Positions 51,690-60,958 of a DNA stretch of 64,000 nucleotides are shown here, piece after piece. The position numbers were made by a program, and so were the translations under genes. The DNA is taken from contig NZ_JBATXG010000014.1 in assembly GCF_049673105.1 (NCBI RefSeq), positions 1 to 64,000 of the forward strand. The letters are read 5' to 3'. Numbering within the stretch: position 1 is the first letter of the stretch; the number at the start of each line of letters is the position of its first letter. The notes under the pieces are model-generated. The model was not told the DNA's origin, searched no databases, and worked only from the letters and a program-made list of their open reading frames with translations. Source of the stretch: Castellaniella sp049673105. GTDB taxonomy: Bacteria > Pseudomonadota > Gammaproteobacteria > Burkholderiales > Burkholderiaceae_B.

Positions 51690-52990
51690 GCGGCCTCCCG
51701 GTAGCGCATCTGCGTCAGCAGCGCGTCGGCGGCGCGGTAGCCCGATTGCAGGCCGTCCTCATGAAAACCGTAGCCGGTCCAGGCGCCCGCGAACCAGGTG
51801 TGCTGCACGCCCTGTATCCGGGGGATCTGACTTTGCGCGGACCATGCTTGCAGGTCGAAGACGGGGTGGTCGTAATCGAACTCGCCCAGGATTTTTTGCG
51901 GATCGATGGGACGCACCGGGTTGAGCGACACCAGCACCGGCTCTGCAAAGGGCAGAGGCTGCAGGCGATTGATCCAGTAGTGCAGGCATACCCGGGCCAG
52001 TTCCTGCGCGTCGTCGGCGGCACGTTCGTAATTCCATGCTGCCCAGGCGGCGCGGCGCTGCGGCATCACGCGGGTGTCGGTGTGCAGCACGGCGCGGTTG
52101 GACTGGTAGCGGATGGCCCCCAGTACGCGCCGCTCGATGGTGCTGGGCCGCTGCAGCAGACGCAAGGCTTGGTCGCTATGCACGGCCAGCACGGCGGCGT
52201 CGAAATGTTCGGTGGCACCGCCTGTGTGCACGAGTACGCCGGCGGTGTTGCGTTCGATGTGCGTGACTGGCGTGGACAGGCGTGCATCCAGGCCTTGCAG
52301 GATGGCGTTGACATAATGGCGCGCTCCGCCCGCCACGGTGTGCCATTGAGGCCGGTTCCGCACCTGGATAAGGCCATGGTTGTGACAGAAGCGCACCATG
52401 GTGGCGACGGGAAAACGCAGCATCTGATCAGTCGGGCAACTCCAGATGCAGCCGAGCATGGGCAGAAAATACCAGTGGCGAAAGGCTGCGCTGAAGCCGT
52501 GCTGATCCAGAAAATCACCCAGCGATTGCGCCAGCGCCTGTTCTTGTCCGCTATCGGCCAGCGCGGTGCACAGGCGGTTGAAGCGCAGCAGTTCCGAGAG
52601 CATGCCTAAAAAGCGCGGGCGCAGCAGATTGCGTCGCTGGGCAAACACGGTTGTCAGGCTGGAACCGCTCCATTCCAGCGCCCCCGCGCCCAGTGCGCCT
52701 GCCCCAGGCACCTGCACGGAAAACGACATGTCGGACGGGGCGGTAGGCACCTTCAGCTTGTCGAGCAAGGCAATCAATCCGGGATAGGTGCGCTCGTTGA
52801 ACACCAGAAAACCGGTGTCGACCCCATGCGTCACAATCCGACCACGAGCGTCAGGCAAAGAGACATCCACGGTGTGCGTATGCCCGCCAAAATAGCTTCC
52901 GGCCTCGTACAACGTGACCTGCGCCTGCCCGTGCAACCGGTGTGCGGCCGCCAAACCCGAGATTCCTGATCCGATGACAGCAACTTTCAT
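51686..52990 (-). CDS. FAD-dependent oxidoreductase (UfaD-like amine oxidase fold)
   Basis: 434 aa. The FAD dinucleotide motif GSGISGLAAAHRL (residues 7-19) is followed by GGHTHTVDV and, near the end, a second FAD-contact stretch (HTWFAGAWTGYGFHEDGLQSG). Homologues next to Cfa and DUF1365 include the Rhodobacter desaturase UfaD. I chose the ATG at 52990 (MKVAVIGSG); upstream frame sequence includes the operator region. It is the first gene of the nine-gene leftward operon and is divergent from the MerR/B12 regulator. Confidence 0.92.
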   Translation of the reverse strand: MKVAVIGSGISGLAAAHRLHGQAQVTLYEAGSYFGGHTHTVDVSLPDARGRIVTHGVDTGFLVFNERTYPGLIALLDKLKVPTAPSDMSFSVQVPGAGALGAGALEWSGSSLTTVFAQRRNLLRPRFLGMLSELLRFNRLCTALADSGQEQALAQSLGDFLDQHGFSAAFRHWYFLPMLGCIWSCPTDQMLRFPVATMVRFCHNHGLIQVRNRPQWHTVAGGARHYVNAILQGLDARLSTPVTHIERNTAGVLVHTGGATEHFDAAVLAVHSDQALRLLQRPSTIERRVLGAIRYQSNRAVLHTDTRVMPQRRAAWAAWNYERAADDAQELARVCLHYWINRLQPLPFAEPVLVSLNPVRPIDPQKILGEFDYDHPVFDLQAWSAQSQIPRIQGVQHTWFAGAWTGYGFHEDGLQSGYRAADALLTQMRYREAA

Positions 52991-53048
52991 GGTCTTGTCC
53001 GCTGTGCGATGATGGTCCGAGCAGCACAACTGCACTGCTCTTGTGGTG

Positions 53049-53065
53049 TAATGTACTAGACAAAC
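53049..53065. promoter_or_regulatory. Operator 1 for the MerR/B12 regulator (degenerate)
   Basis: TAATGTA-CTA-GACAAAC. The right arm matches GACAAAA at six of seven positions and the left arm matches TTTTGTC at four of seven. Its centre is 21 bp from operator 2, two helical turns. Confidence 0.5.
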
Positions 53066-53078
53066 CCTTTTTTGTCTA
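53050..53078 (-). promoter_or_regulatory. Promoter of the leftward light-response operon
   Basis: On the minus strand, -35 TAGACA (53073-53078) and -10 TACATT (53050-53055) are separated by exactly 17 bp. The -35 lies inside the second operator and the -10 inside the first, so a bound regulator would exclude RNA polymerase. Confidence 0.65.
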
Positions 53079-53086
53079 AGACAATT
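53070..53086. promoter_or_regulatory. Operator 2 for the MerR/B12 regulator
   Basis: TTTTGTC-TAA-GACAATT. It contains the perfect 13-bp palindrome TTGTCTAAGACAA and lies between the divergent starts. It overlaps the -35 of the leftward promoter. Confidence 0.65.
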
Positions 53087-53107
53087 TGGCCCAACCATTC
53101 ATTTACC

Positions 53108-54082
53108 ATGAACTCTTCGACCACACCGATTGCTCTCGCTGCGTCCGTATCCGACGACGCCGGTCTGCCGATTGCCGCCGTCGAGCGCGAGACTGGCCTG
53201 GGCAAGGACACGCTGCGCGTCTGGGAGCGACGCTACGGGTTTCCCACGCCATTGCGTGATGCTTCGGGTGACAGGGTCTACAGTCTGGATCAGGTGCAAC
53301 AGCTCAGACTGATCAGTCGGTTGTTGGGTATCGGTCTGCGTCCCGGCAAGGTGGTCGGTCTGGATCAAGCCACGTTGCAGGATCTTCTGACCCAGCGTTC
53401 TCCCGTACAGAACACTGTTTTGTCCAAGACAAAATCACCTAGTTCCGGCGCAGACCTGGTCATCGGAGATTTGCTCCACGCCATCGGCGCGCACGATCCG
53501 CACACCTTGCGGTACAGCCTCAGCCATGCGCAGTTGCGTATGGGATTGGCACCCTTCGTGACGGATCTGGTGGCGCCGCTGACGACGGCGGTGGGCGAGG
53601 CCTGGGCGCAGGGGCGCTTCGAGATCTTCGAGGAACACCTGTATACCGAGGTCATCACCGGTGTGCTGCGCCACGCCATCGCTTCGCTGGCCCTGCAGCC
53701 CGTGTCACAGGGTCCCAAAGTGCTGCTCACGACCGTACCGCAAGAGCAGCACAGCCTGGGGCTGCTGATGGTCGAGGCGTTATTGGCGTTGGAAGGTTGC
53801 ACTTGCGTATCGCTGGGCACACAGACCCCGCTGAGCGATATCGTCGAAGCGGCGCAAGCACATCAGGTCGATGTGGTGGCCTTGAGTTTCAGTAATCTGC
53901 ATAAAGCGGCGGTGGTGCGCGCCAGTCTGCGCGAGCTGCGCGCCCAGTTGCTGGCGTCCACGGCGCTGTGGGTTGGGGGTGCGTGCACCGCGCTGTACCA
54001 ATGGCCGGTGGCCGGCATCAGCACCGTGCAGCATTTGTCGGGCCTGCAGCCCTTGGTGGCGCAGTGGCGCCACGCCAATTGA
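53108..54082 (+). CDS. MerR-family regulator with B12-binding photosensor domain (CarH/LitR type)
   Basis: 324 aa. The MerR helix-turn-helix is at 20-75 (AAVERETGLGKDTLRVWERRYGFPTPLRDASGDRVYSLDQV). A four-helix B12-cap follows with the light-sensing motif W166-x9-E176-H177. The cobalamin Rossmann domain has E213-x-H215-x-x-G218, where H215 is the lower cobalt ligand candidate. CarH/LitR proteins bind adenosylcobalamin in the dark, repress, and release DNA when light breaks the Co-C bond. I chose the ATG at 53108. It is divergent from the nine-gene operon, and lipocalin and SDR genes follow downstream. Confidence 0.93.
   Translation: MNSSTTPIALAASVSDDAGLPIAAVERETGLGKDTLRVWERRYGFPTPLRDASGDRVYSLDQVQQLRLISRLLGIGLRPGKVVGLDQATLQDLLTQRSPVQNTVLSKTKSPSSGADLVIGDLLHAIGAHDPHTLRYSLSHAQLRMGLAPFVTDLVAPLTTAVGEAWAQGRFEIFEEHLYTEVITGVLRHAIASLALQPVSQGPKVLLTTVPQEQHSLGLLMVEALLALEGCTCVSLGTQTPLSDIVEAAQAHQVDVVALSFSNLHKAAVVRASLRELRAQLLASTALWVGGACTALYQWPVAGISTVQHLSGLQPLVAQWRHAN
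53418..53434. promoter_or_regulatory. Operator 3, inside the regulator gene
   Basis: TTTTGTC-CAA-GACAAAA is a perfect two-arm palindrome (7+3+7). It lies within codons 104-109 of the regulator, in the linker between its DNA-binding and B12 domains. Its centre is 348 bp from operator 2, compatible with DNA looping or a roadblock to its own transcription. Confidence 0.55.
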
Positions 54083-54100
54083 ATTGACGCAGGATTTGCC

Positions 54101-54703
54101 ATGTTTTCTATCGCACGCATACTTCAAGGCGCAATCACCCCTCAGTCGATCCGGCCGCGCCGGGCGCTGCTGGCGCTGCTGGTGACCGGTGCCGGTTTAC
54201 TACTGACGGGCTGCGCCGGCACGCGCCCCCCGCCCGGCGTGACGGCCGTCAGTCCGTTCGATGTGCAGCGCTACGCAGGCCGCTGGTACGAGCTGGCGCG
54301 GCTGGACCACGCCTTCGAGCGCGGCATGACCGATGTCTCGGCCACCTACACCGTGCAGGCCGATGGCAGCGTACGTGTGGTCAATCGTGGTTATGCGCTT
54401 GCCGCAGGCCAATGGCGCCAGGCAGTGGGCAAGGCCCTGTTCACCGGCGCGCCCACCACCGGCTCGCTCAAGGTGTCTTTTTTTGGGCCGTTTTATGGCG
54501 GCTACCACGTCGTCGCGCTGGATCCGGACTATCGCTGGGCGCTTGTGCTTGGTTCCGACACCGGCTATGCCTGGATCTTGGCGCGCGACAAGCAATTGCC
54601 GACCGCTCAGCGCGACGCGATCGTGGCGCGGGCGCGGGACCTGGGCGTGGATACTTCGGCGCTGATCTGGGTGCCGCACGAGCGCCAGGATCCGGCATTC
54701 TGA
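54101..54703 (+). CDS. blc: Lipocalin-family lipoprotein (Blc-like)
   Basis: 200 aa. A signal peptide with lipobox LLLTGC precedes the mature domain. The lipocalin signature is DVQRYAGRWYELARLDHAFERGMTDVSATYTVQADGSVRVVNRGY, and the barrel continues to YAWILARDKQLPTAQRDAIVARARDLGVDTSALIWVPH. Bacterial Blc binds lysophospholipids or fatty acids at the outer membrane. It lies 18 bp after the regulator, in keeping with membrane-lipid turnover under light stress. Confidence 0.92.
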   Translation: MFSIARILQGAITPQSIRPRRALLALLVTGAGLLLTGCAGTRPPPGVTAVSPFDVQRYAGRWYELARLDHAFERGMTDVSATYTVQADGSVRVVNRGYALAAGQWRQAVGKALFTGAPTTGSLKVSFFGPFYGGYHVVALDPDYRWALVLGSDTGYAWILARDKQLPTAQRDAIVARARDLGVDTSALIWVPHERQDPAF

Positions 54704-54808
54704 GCGTAATATGGCAATAGCGCACTCTGGTCTGTCGTGCGGTCCAGGCGCGACCTGGGGGGCGCTTGCCTTGATGGCCCATCCGACAACCTTGGGAAGA
54801 AACACGTC

Positions 54809-55708
54809 ATGCGCATTTTGCTCACCGGCGGTACCGGCTTGATCGGGCAGGCCCTGTGCCGACATTGGCGGCACCAGGGCCATGAATTATGGGTCTGGAG
54901 CCGCAATCCCCAGCAAGTCCCCGCGCTGTGCAGCGGCGCACAGGGCATTGCACAGCTGCAGGCGCTCGATGGCGGCCCGGCGATGGACGCCGTGATCAAC
55001 CTGGCGGGTGCGCCGATTGCCGATCGCCCATGGACAGAGGCGCGGCGGCGTTTGCTGTGGCGCAGCCGTGTCGATCTGACGCGTACCTTGGTCGACTGGA
55101 TGGGTCGGCAGGCCACGTCACCGCGTGTGCTGATCTCGGGTTCTGCCGTGGGCTGGTATGGCGACGGCGGCGAGCAATGGCTGGCCGAAGACAGTGCGCC
55201 ATGCACAAGCGACTTCGGCAGTCGGTTGTGCATGGCCTGGGAGCAAGAAGCCGAGCGTGCGCAACAGTGGGGTGTGCGTGTGGCGCTGCTGCGCACCGCG
55301 CCAGTGCTGGCACCACAAGGGGGTATGCTGGCGCGGTTGCTGCCCCCGTTCCGCTTGGGTCTGGGCGCGCGCCTGGGCAGCGGCCGGCAGTGGATGCCCT
55401 GGATACATCTGGACGACCAGGTGGCCCTCATTGATCATTTGCTCCGGCACGAGCGCTGCAGTGGCCCCTATAACGCCTGCGCACCCGATCCGGTGCGCAA
55501 CACCGACTTCACCCAAGCCCTGGCGCGTGCGCTGCACCGCCCGGCGGTGTTGGCCGTACCCGCCTGGGCTTTGCGCCTGGCCTTGGGTGAAATGTCGGTG
55601 CTGCTGCTCGGCGGCCAGAGGCTGACGCCGCGCCGTGCGCAAGAAGCGGGGTTTGTCTGGACGCATCCACAGATTTCAGCGGCTTTGGGTCATGTGCTGC
55701 AAAAGTGA
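54809..55708 (+). CDS. TIGR01777-family NAD(P)-dependent epimerase-like protein
   Basis: 299 aa, extended SDR of the YfcH/SDR39U1 type. The dinucleotide motif is LLTGGTGLIGQAL at residues 4-16. The family stretches VINLAGAPIADRPWTEARRRLLWRSRVDLTRTL and SGSAVGWYGDGG are present. The C-terminal DUF1731-like part ends with LGGQRLTPRRAQEAGFVWTHP. The substrate is unknown. It starts 105 bp after the lipocalin gene and is followed by a two-way terminator. Confidence 0.9.
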   Translation: MRILLTGGTGLIGQALCRHWRHQGHELWVWSRNPQQVPALCSGAQGIAQLQALDGGPAMDAVINLAGAPIADRPWTEARRRLLWRSRVDLTRTLVDWMGRQATSPRVLISGSAVGWYGDGGEQWLAEDSAPCTSDFGSRLCMAWEQEAERAQQWGVRVALLRTAPVLAPQGGMLARLLPPFRLGLGARLGSGRQWMPWIHLDDQVALIDHLLRHERCSGPYNACAPDPVRNTDFTQALARALHRPAVLAVPAWALRLALGEMSVLLLGGQRLTPRRAQEAGFVWTHPQISAALGHVLQK

Positions 55709-55754
55709 TCCTTTGTTGAGCACTGCCTCTGTCCATGAAAGCCAGGTTGAAATG

Positions 55755-55780
55755 AAAAAAGCTCCCGAGGGAGCTTTTTT
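55755..55780. terminator. Bidirectional terminator between the rightward operon and gdhA
   Basis: AAAAAA, stem GCTCC/GGAGC with the loop CGAG, then TTTTTT. It serves the rightward regulator, lipocalin and SDR genes and the leftward gdhA, whose stop is at 55814. Confidence 0.9.
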
Positions 55781-55813
55781 CATGGTCGTGGCCAAATCGC
55801 TTGCCGGAGCATG

Positions 55814-57157
<1,344 letters not shown>

Positions 57158-57166
57158 GGTGCTCGC

Positions 57167-58423
57167 TTATTTTTTCATCATGTCAAAAAATTCGGCGTTG
57201 TTTTTGGTTGCCCGGATTTTGTCCAGGATGAATTCCATGGCATCGATTTCGTCCATATCGTGGATGAACTTGCGTAGTACCCAGACCTTTTGTAAAAGTT
57301 CGGGCTTGATCAGGAGCTCTTCGCGACGCGTGCCGGATTTGTTCAGGTTGATGGCCGGGTAGATGCGTTTTTCGGCCAATCGTCGTTCCAGGTGCACTTC
57401 AGAGTTGCCGGTGCCCTTGAATTCTTCGTAAATGACTTCGTCCATGCGGCTGCCGGTTTCGATCAGGGCTGTGCCGATGATGGTGAGCGAGCCGCCTTCT
57501 TCCAGGTTTCGCGCGGCGCCGAAAAAGCGTTTCGGGCGCTGCAGCGCGTTGGCGTCGACGCCGCCGGTCAGGACTTTGCCCGAGGCCGGCACCACGGTGT
57601 TGTAGGCGCGCGCCAGACGGGTGATGGAATCCAGCAGGATAACCACGTCTTTTTTCAGTTCGACCAGGCGCTTGGCCTTTTCGATCACCATTTCGGCGAC
57701 CTGCACGTGGCGGGTGGCCGGCTCGTCGAAGGTGGAGGCCACGACTTCGCCGCGCACCGTGCGCTGCATTTCCGTGACTTCTTCAGGGCGTTCATCGACC
57801 AGCAACACGATCATGACCGCATCGGGGTAGTTCGTGGTGATGGCATGCGCGATGTGCTGCATGATCACCGTCTTGCCCGATTTCGGACTGGCCACGATCA
57901 GGGCGCGTTGGCCTTTGCCGATGGGGGCAAAGATGTCCATGATGCGACCGGTGATGTTTTCCTTGCTTTTGATGTCGCGTTCCAGGACCAGCGGCTCGTC
58001 TGGGTGCAGCGGCGTCAGGTTCTCGAACATGATCCGGTGCTTGATGGTCTCGGGCTGCATGCCGTTGACCTTGTCGACCTTGACCAGGGCGAAATAGCGC
58101 TCGCCGTCCTTGGGGATGCGGACCTCGCCTTCGATGGAGTCACCGGTGTGCAGGTTGAAGCGGCGGATCTGCGAGGGCGAGATGTAGATGTCGTCGGTGC
58201 TGGCCAGATAGGAGGTTTCTGGCGAGCGCAGGAAGCCGAACCCGTCAGGCAGCACTTCCAGCACGCCATCGCCGAAGATCTGCTCGCCTTGTTTGGCGCG
58301 CCGCTTCATGATGGCAAACATCAGTTCCTGCTTGCGCAGCCGGTTGGCGTTGTCGATATCGAGTTCGGCAGCCATTTCCAGCAGCTGCGACACGTGCAGC
58401 GCTTTGAGTTCGTTCAGGTGCAT
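57167..58423 (-). CDS. rho: Transcription termination factor Rho
   Basis: 418 aa RNA-dependent helicase. The N-terminal RNA-binding domain includes GFLRSPETSYLASTDDIYISPSQIRRF. The Walker A is IVASPKSGKTVIMQHI, and the Q- and R-loops follow with GTGNSEVHLERRLAEKRIYPAINLNKSGTRREELL. Length and motifs are standard. It lies downstream of trxA, as in many betaproteobacteria. Confidence 0.97.
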   Translation of the reverse strand: MHLNELKALHVSQLLEMAAELDIDNANRLRKQELMFAIMKRRAKQGEQIFGDGVLEVLPDGFGFLRSPETSYLASTDDIYISPSQIRRFNLHTGDSIEGEVRIPKDGERYFALVKVDKVNGMQPETIKHRIMFENLTPLHPDEPLVLERDIKSKENITGRIMDIFAPIGKGQRALIVASPKSGKTVIMQHIAHAITTNYPDAVMIVLLVDERPEEVTEMQRTVRGEVVASTFDEPATRHVQVAEMVIEKAKRLVELKKDVVILLDSITRLARAYNTVVPASGKVLTGGVDANALQRPKRFFGAARNLEEGGSLTIIGTALIETGSRMDEVIYEEFKGTGNSEVHLERRLAEKRIYPAINLNKSGTRREELLIKPELLQKVWVLRKFIHDMDEIDAMEFILDKIRATKNNAEFFDMMKK

Positions 58424-58506
58424 GGGAGGGGAGGGAAAGAAGGAATCATCGGGCGCGCTGCAGGACCGGGACCGGCCTGCATGGCATCACTGCGAATAGT
58501 GAAAAA

Positions 58507-58833
58507 TCAGAGCGCTTCGTCTAGGAAGGCCTGAAGCTGGGTGCGGGACAGAGCGCCGACTTTGGTGTCTGCGATCTTGCCGTCCTTGAACAGCATCAGG
58601 GTGGGAATGCCGCGGATGCCGTATTGGGCAGCGCTGTCGGGGTTTTCGTCCACGTTCAATTTGACGATGGTGACGCGGCCCTGGTATTTGGCGGCGGCTT
58701 CGTCGAGCAGCGGGGCGACCATTTTGCAGGGGCCGCACCATTCGGCCCAGTAGTCGACCAGAACGGGTAATTCGGATTGGAGCACGTCGGCCTGAAAAGA
58801 GGCATCGCTTACGTGCTTGATGGAGTCACTCAT
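58507..58833 (-). CDS. trxA: Thioredoxin
   Basis: 108 aa thioredoxin-1 type. The active site is WAEWCGPCK, and the cis-proline is in GIRGIPTLMLF. I chose the ATG at 58833 (MSDSIKHVSD), which gives the normal length; upstream frame codons are promoter sequence. It is divergent from parE and followed by rho, 83 bp on. Confidence 0.96.
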   Translation of the reverse strand: MSDSIKHVSDASFQADVLQSELPVLVDYWAEWCGPCKMVAPLLDEAAAKYQGRVTIVKLNVDENPDSAAQYGIRGIPTLMLFKDGKIADTKVGALSRTQLQAFLDEAL

Positions 58834-58975
58834 AGTGCGGATATCGTGCGCAAATGATAGGGAAGGGAGGCGATGGGCCAGATGAAACGCCGCCGCGCAG
58901 CGGGGCGCGTGAGGCCCTATGTCACTAAGCATACCATTATCTCCGTAAAATGGTGGCCTTTTTGATTGCAAATGA

Positions 58976-60949
58976 ATGGACACCACCGTGAGCACAGCAC
59001 GCTATGACGAGTCATCGATTCGGGTCCTGAAGGGACTGGAGCCGGTGCGCCAGCGACCAGGGATGTACACGCGCACCGATAATCCGCTGCACATCATCCA
59101 GGAAGTCATCGACAATGCCGCCGACGAGGCGCTGGCCGGGTTCGGGCGCAGCATCGCCGTCACCCTGCATGTCGACGGCAGCCTGACCGTGGAAGATGAC
59201 GGGCGCGGCATCCCGGTGGGCGAACACCCCGAGGAACACGCTCCCGTGGTGGAACTGGTGTTCACCCGCCTGCATGCGGGGGGCAAGTTCAACAAGGCCG
59301 ACGGCGGCGCTTACGCGTTTTCCGGCGGCCTGCATGGCGTGGGGGTATCCGTGACCAACGCGCTGTCCACCCGGTTGGAAGTCACCGTCTGGCGCGAGGG
59401 CGGCGAGTACCGGATCGTGTTTGCCGATGGTGCGGTGATCGAGCCGCTGGCGCAGGTGGGCGCCGTGGGCAAGCGCCGCTCGGGCACCCGCGTACGGGCC
59501 TGGCCGGATGCCCGCTATTTCGATCAGGCGCAGGTCCCCCTGGGTGATCTGGAGCATGCGCTGCGCAGCAAGGCGGTGCTGCTGCCGGGCACGCGCGTCA
59601 CCCTGACGATCGAGAAGACCGGCCAGCAGCGCGAATGGCACTACGAGGATGGTCTGAAGGGCTACCTGAGCGAGGCCCTGGGCGATACCCCGGTCCTGGT
59701 GCCCTTGTTTGCGGGCCAGCAGTATGCGGACGACGAGGACGAGCAATACGCCTTGGGCGAGGGCGCCCAGTGGGTGGTGGGCTGGACCGAAGAAGGCGCG
59801 GTAGTGCGCGAGTCGTACGTCAATCTGATCGCCACCACGGCGGGCGGCACGCACGAATCCGGCCTGCGGGAAGGCCTGTTCAATGCGGTGAAGTCCTTTG
59901 CCGAGCTGCACAATCTGCTGCCCAAAGGCATCCGCCTGCTGCCGGAAGACGTGTTCGCGCGGGCCAGCTTCATCCTTTCGGCCAAGGTCCTGGACCCGCA
60001 GTTCCAGGGCCAGATCAAGGAACGCCTGAACAGCCGCGACGCGGTGCGCCTGGTGGGCGGGTTTCTGAAAAATGCCCTGGAATTATGGCTGCACGCCAAC
60101 GTCGAATTCGGCAAGCGCCTGGCGGAATTGGCGATCGGCCAGGCCCAGGCGCGCAGTCGCGCCGCCCGCAAGGTCGAAAAGCGCAAGGGATCCGGGGTGG
60201 CGGTGCTGCCCGGCAAGCTGACCGACTGCGAATCCACGGATGTCAGCCGCACGGAGGTCTTTCTGGTCGAGGGCGATTCTGCCGGCGGGTCGGCCAAGAT
60301 GGGGCGCGACAAGGAATTCCAGGCGATTTTGCCTCTGCGCGGCAAGATCCTGAATGCCTGGGAAGTCGAGCGCGACCGTCTGTTCGCCAACAACGAGATC
60401 CATGATATTTCGGTCGCCATCGGGGTGGACCCGCATGCCGCTGGGCAGGATGCGGACCTGTCCGGGCTGCGCTATGGGCGCATCTGTATATTGTCGGATG
60501 CCGACGTCGATGGCGCCCATATTCAGGTACTGCTGCTGACTTTGTTCCTGCGCCATTTTCCGCGCCTGATCGACGCGGGCCATGTCTACATCGCCCGTCC
60601 GCCCTTGTTCCGGGTCGATGTGCCGGCGGCGGGCAAGCGCCCGGCCCGCAAGCTCTATTGCCTGGATCAGGTGGAACTGGATGCGGTGCAGGAAAAACTG
60701 CGCGGCGAGGGCTTGAAAGAAGGGGCCTGGCGCATCAGCCGCTTCAAGGGGCTGGGCGAAATGAACGCCGAACAGTTGTGGGATACCACACTGAACCCGG
60801 ATACGCGCCGGCTGGCCCAGGTGCGTCACGGCGACGAAGGCCTGGATGCCTCGGCGCGCATGTTCGACATGCTGATGGCGCGCGGCGAGGCCAACCAGCG
60901 GCGTGTCTGGCTGGAAGAAAAAGGCAATCTGGCCGAAGTGGATGTGTAA
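58976..60949 (+). CDS. parE: DNA topoisomerase IV subunit B
   Basis: 657 aa ATPase subunit that decatenates chromosomes with ParC. The GHKL ATP site has EVIDNAADEALAG, DDGRGIPVG and GLHGVGVSVTNALS. The TOPRIM domain has EGDSAGGSAKMGRD and SDADVDGAHI. Length and the partner parC 3 bp downstream identify ParE rather than GyrB. A GTG at 58988 (VSTARYDESS) is a possible later start. Confidence 0.95.
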   Translation: MDTTVSTARYDESSIRVLKGLEPVRQRPGMYTRTDNPLHIIQEVIDNAADEALAGFGRSIAVTLHVDGSLTVEDDGRGIPVGEHPEEHAPVVELVFTRLHAGGKFNKADGGAYAFSGGLHGVGVSVTNALSTRLEVTVWREGGEYRIVFADGAVIEPLAQVGAVGKRRSGTRVRAWPDARYFDQAQVPLGDLEHALRSKAVLLPGTRVTLTIEKTGQQREWHYEDGLKGYLSEALGDTPVLVPLFAGQQYADDEDEQYALGEGAQWVVGWTEEGAVVRESYVNLIATTAGGTHESGLREGLFNAVKSFAELHNLLPKGIRLLPEDVFARASFILSAKVLDPQFQGQIKERLNSRDAVRLVGGFLKNALELWLHANVEFGKRLAELAIGQAQARSRAARKVEKRKGSGVAVLPGKLTDCESTDVSRTEVFLVEGDSAGGSAKMGRDKEFQAILPLRGKILNAWEVERDRLFANNEIHDISVAIGVDPHAAGQDADLSGLRYGRICILSDADVDGAHIQVLLLTLFLRHFPRLIDAGHVYIARPPLFRVDVPAAGKRPARKLYCLDQVELDAVQEKLRGEGLKEGAWRISRFKGLGEMNAEQLWDTTLNPDTRRLAQVRHGDEGLDASARMFDMLMARGEANQRRVWLEEKGNLAEVDV

Positions 60950-60958
60950 GGAATGACG

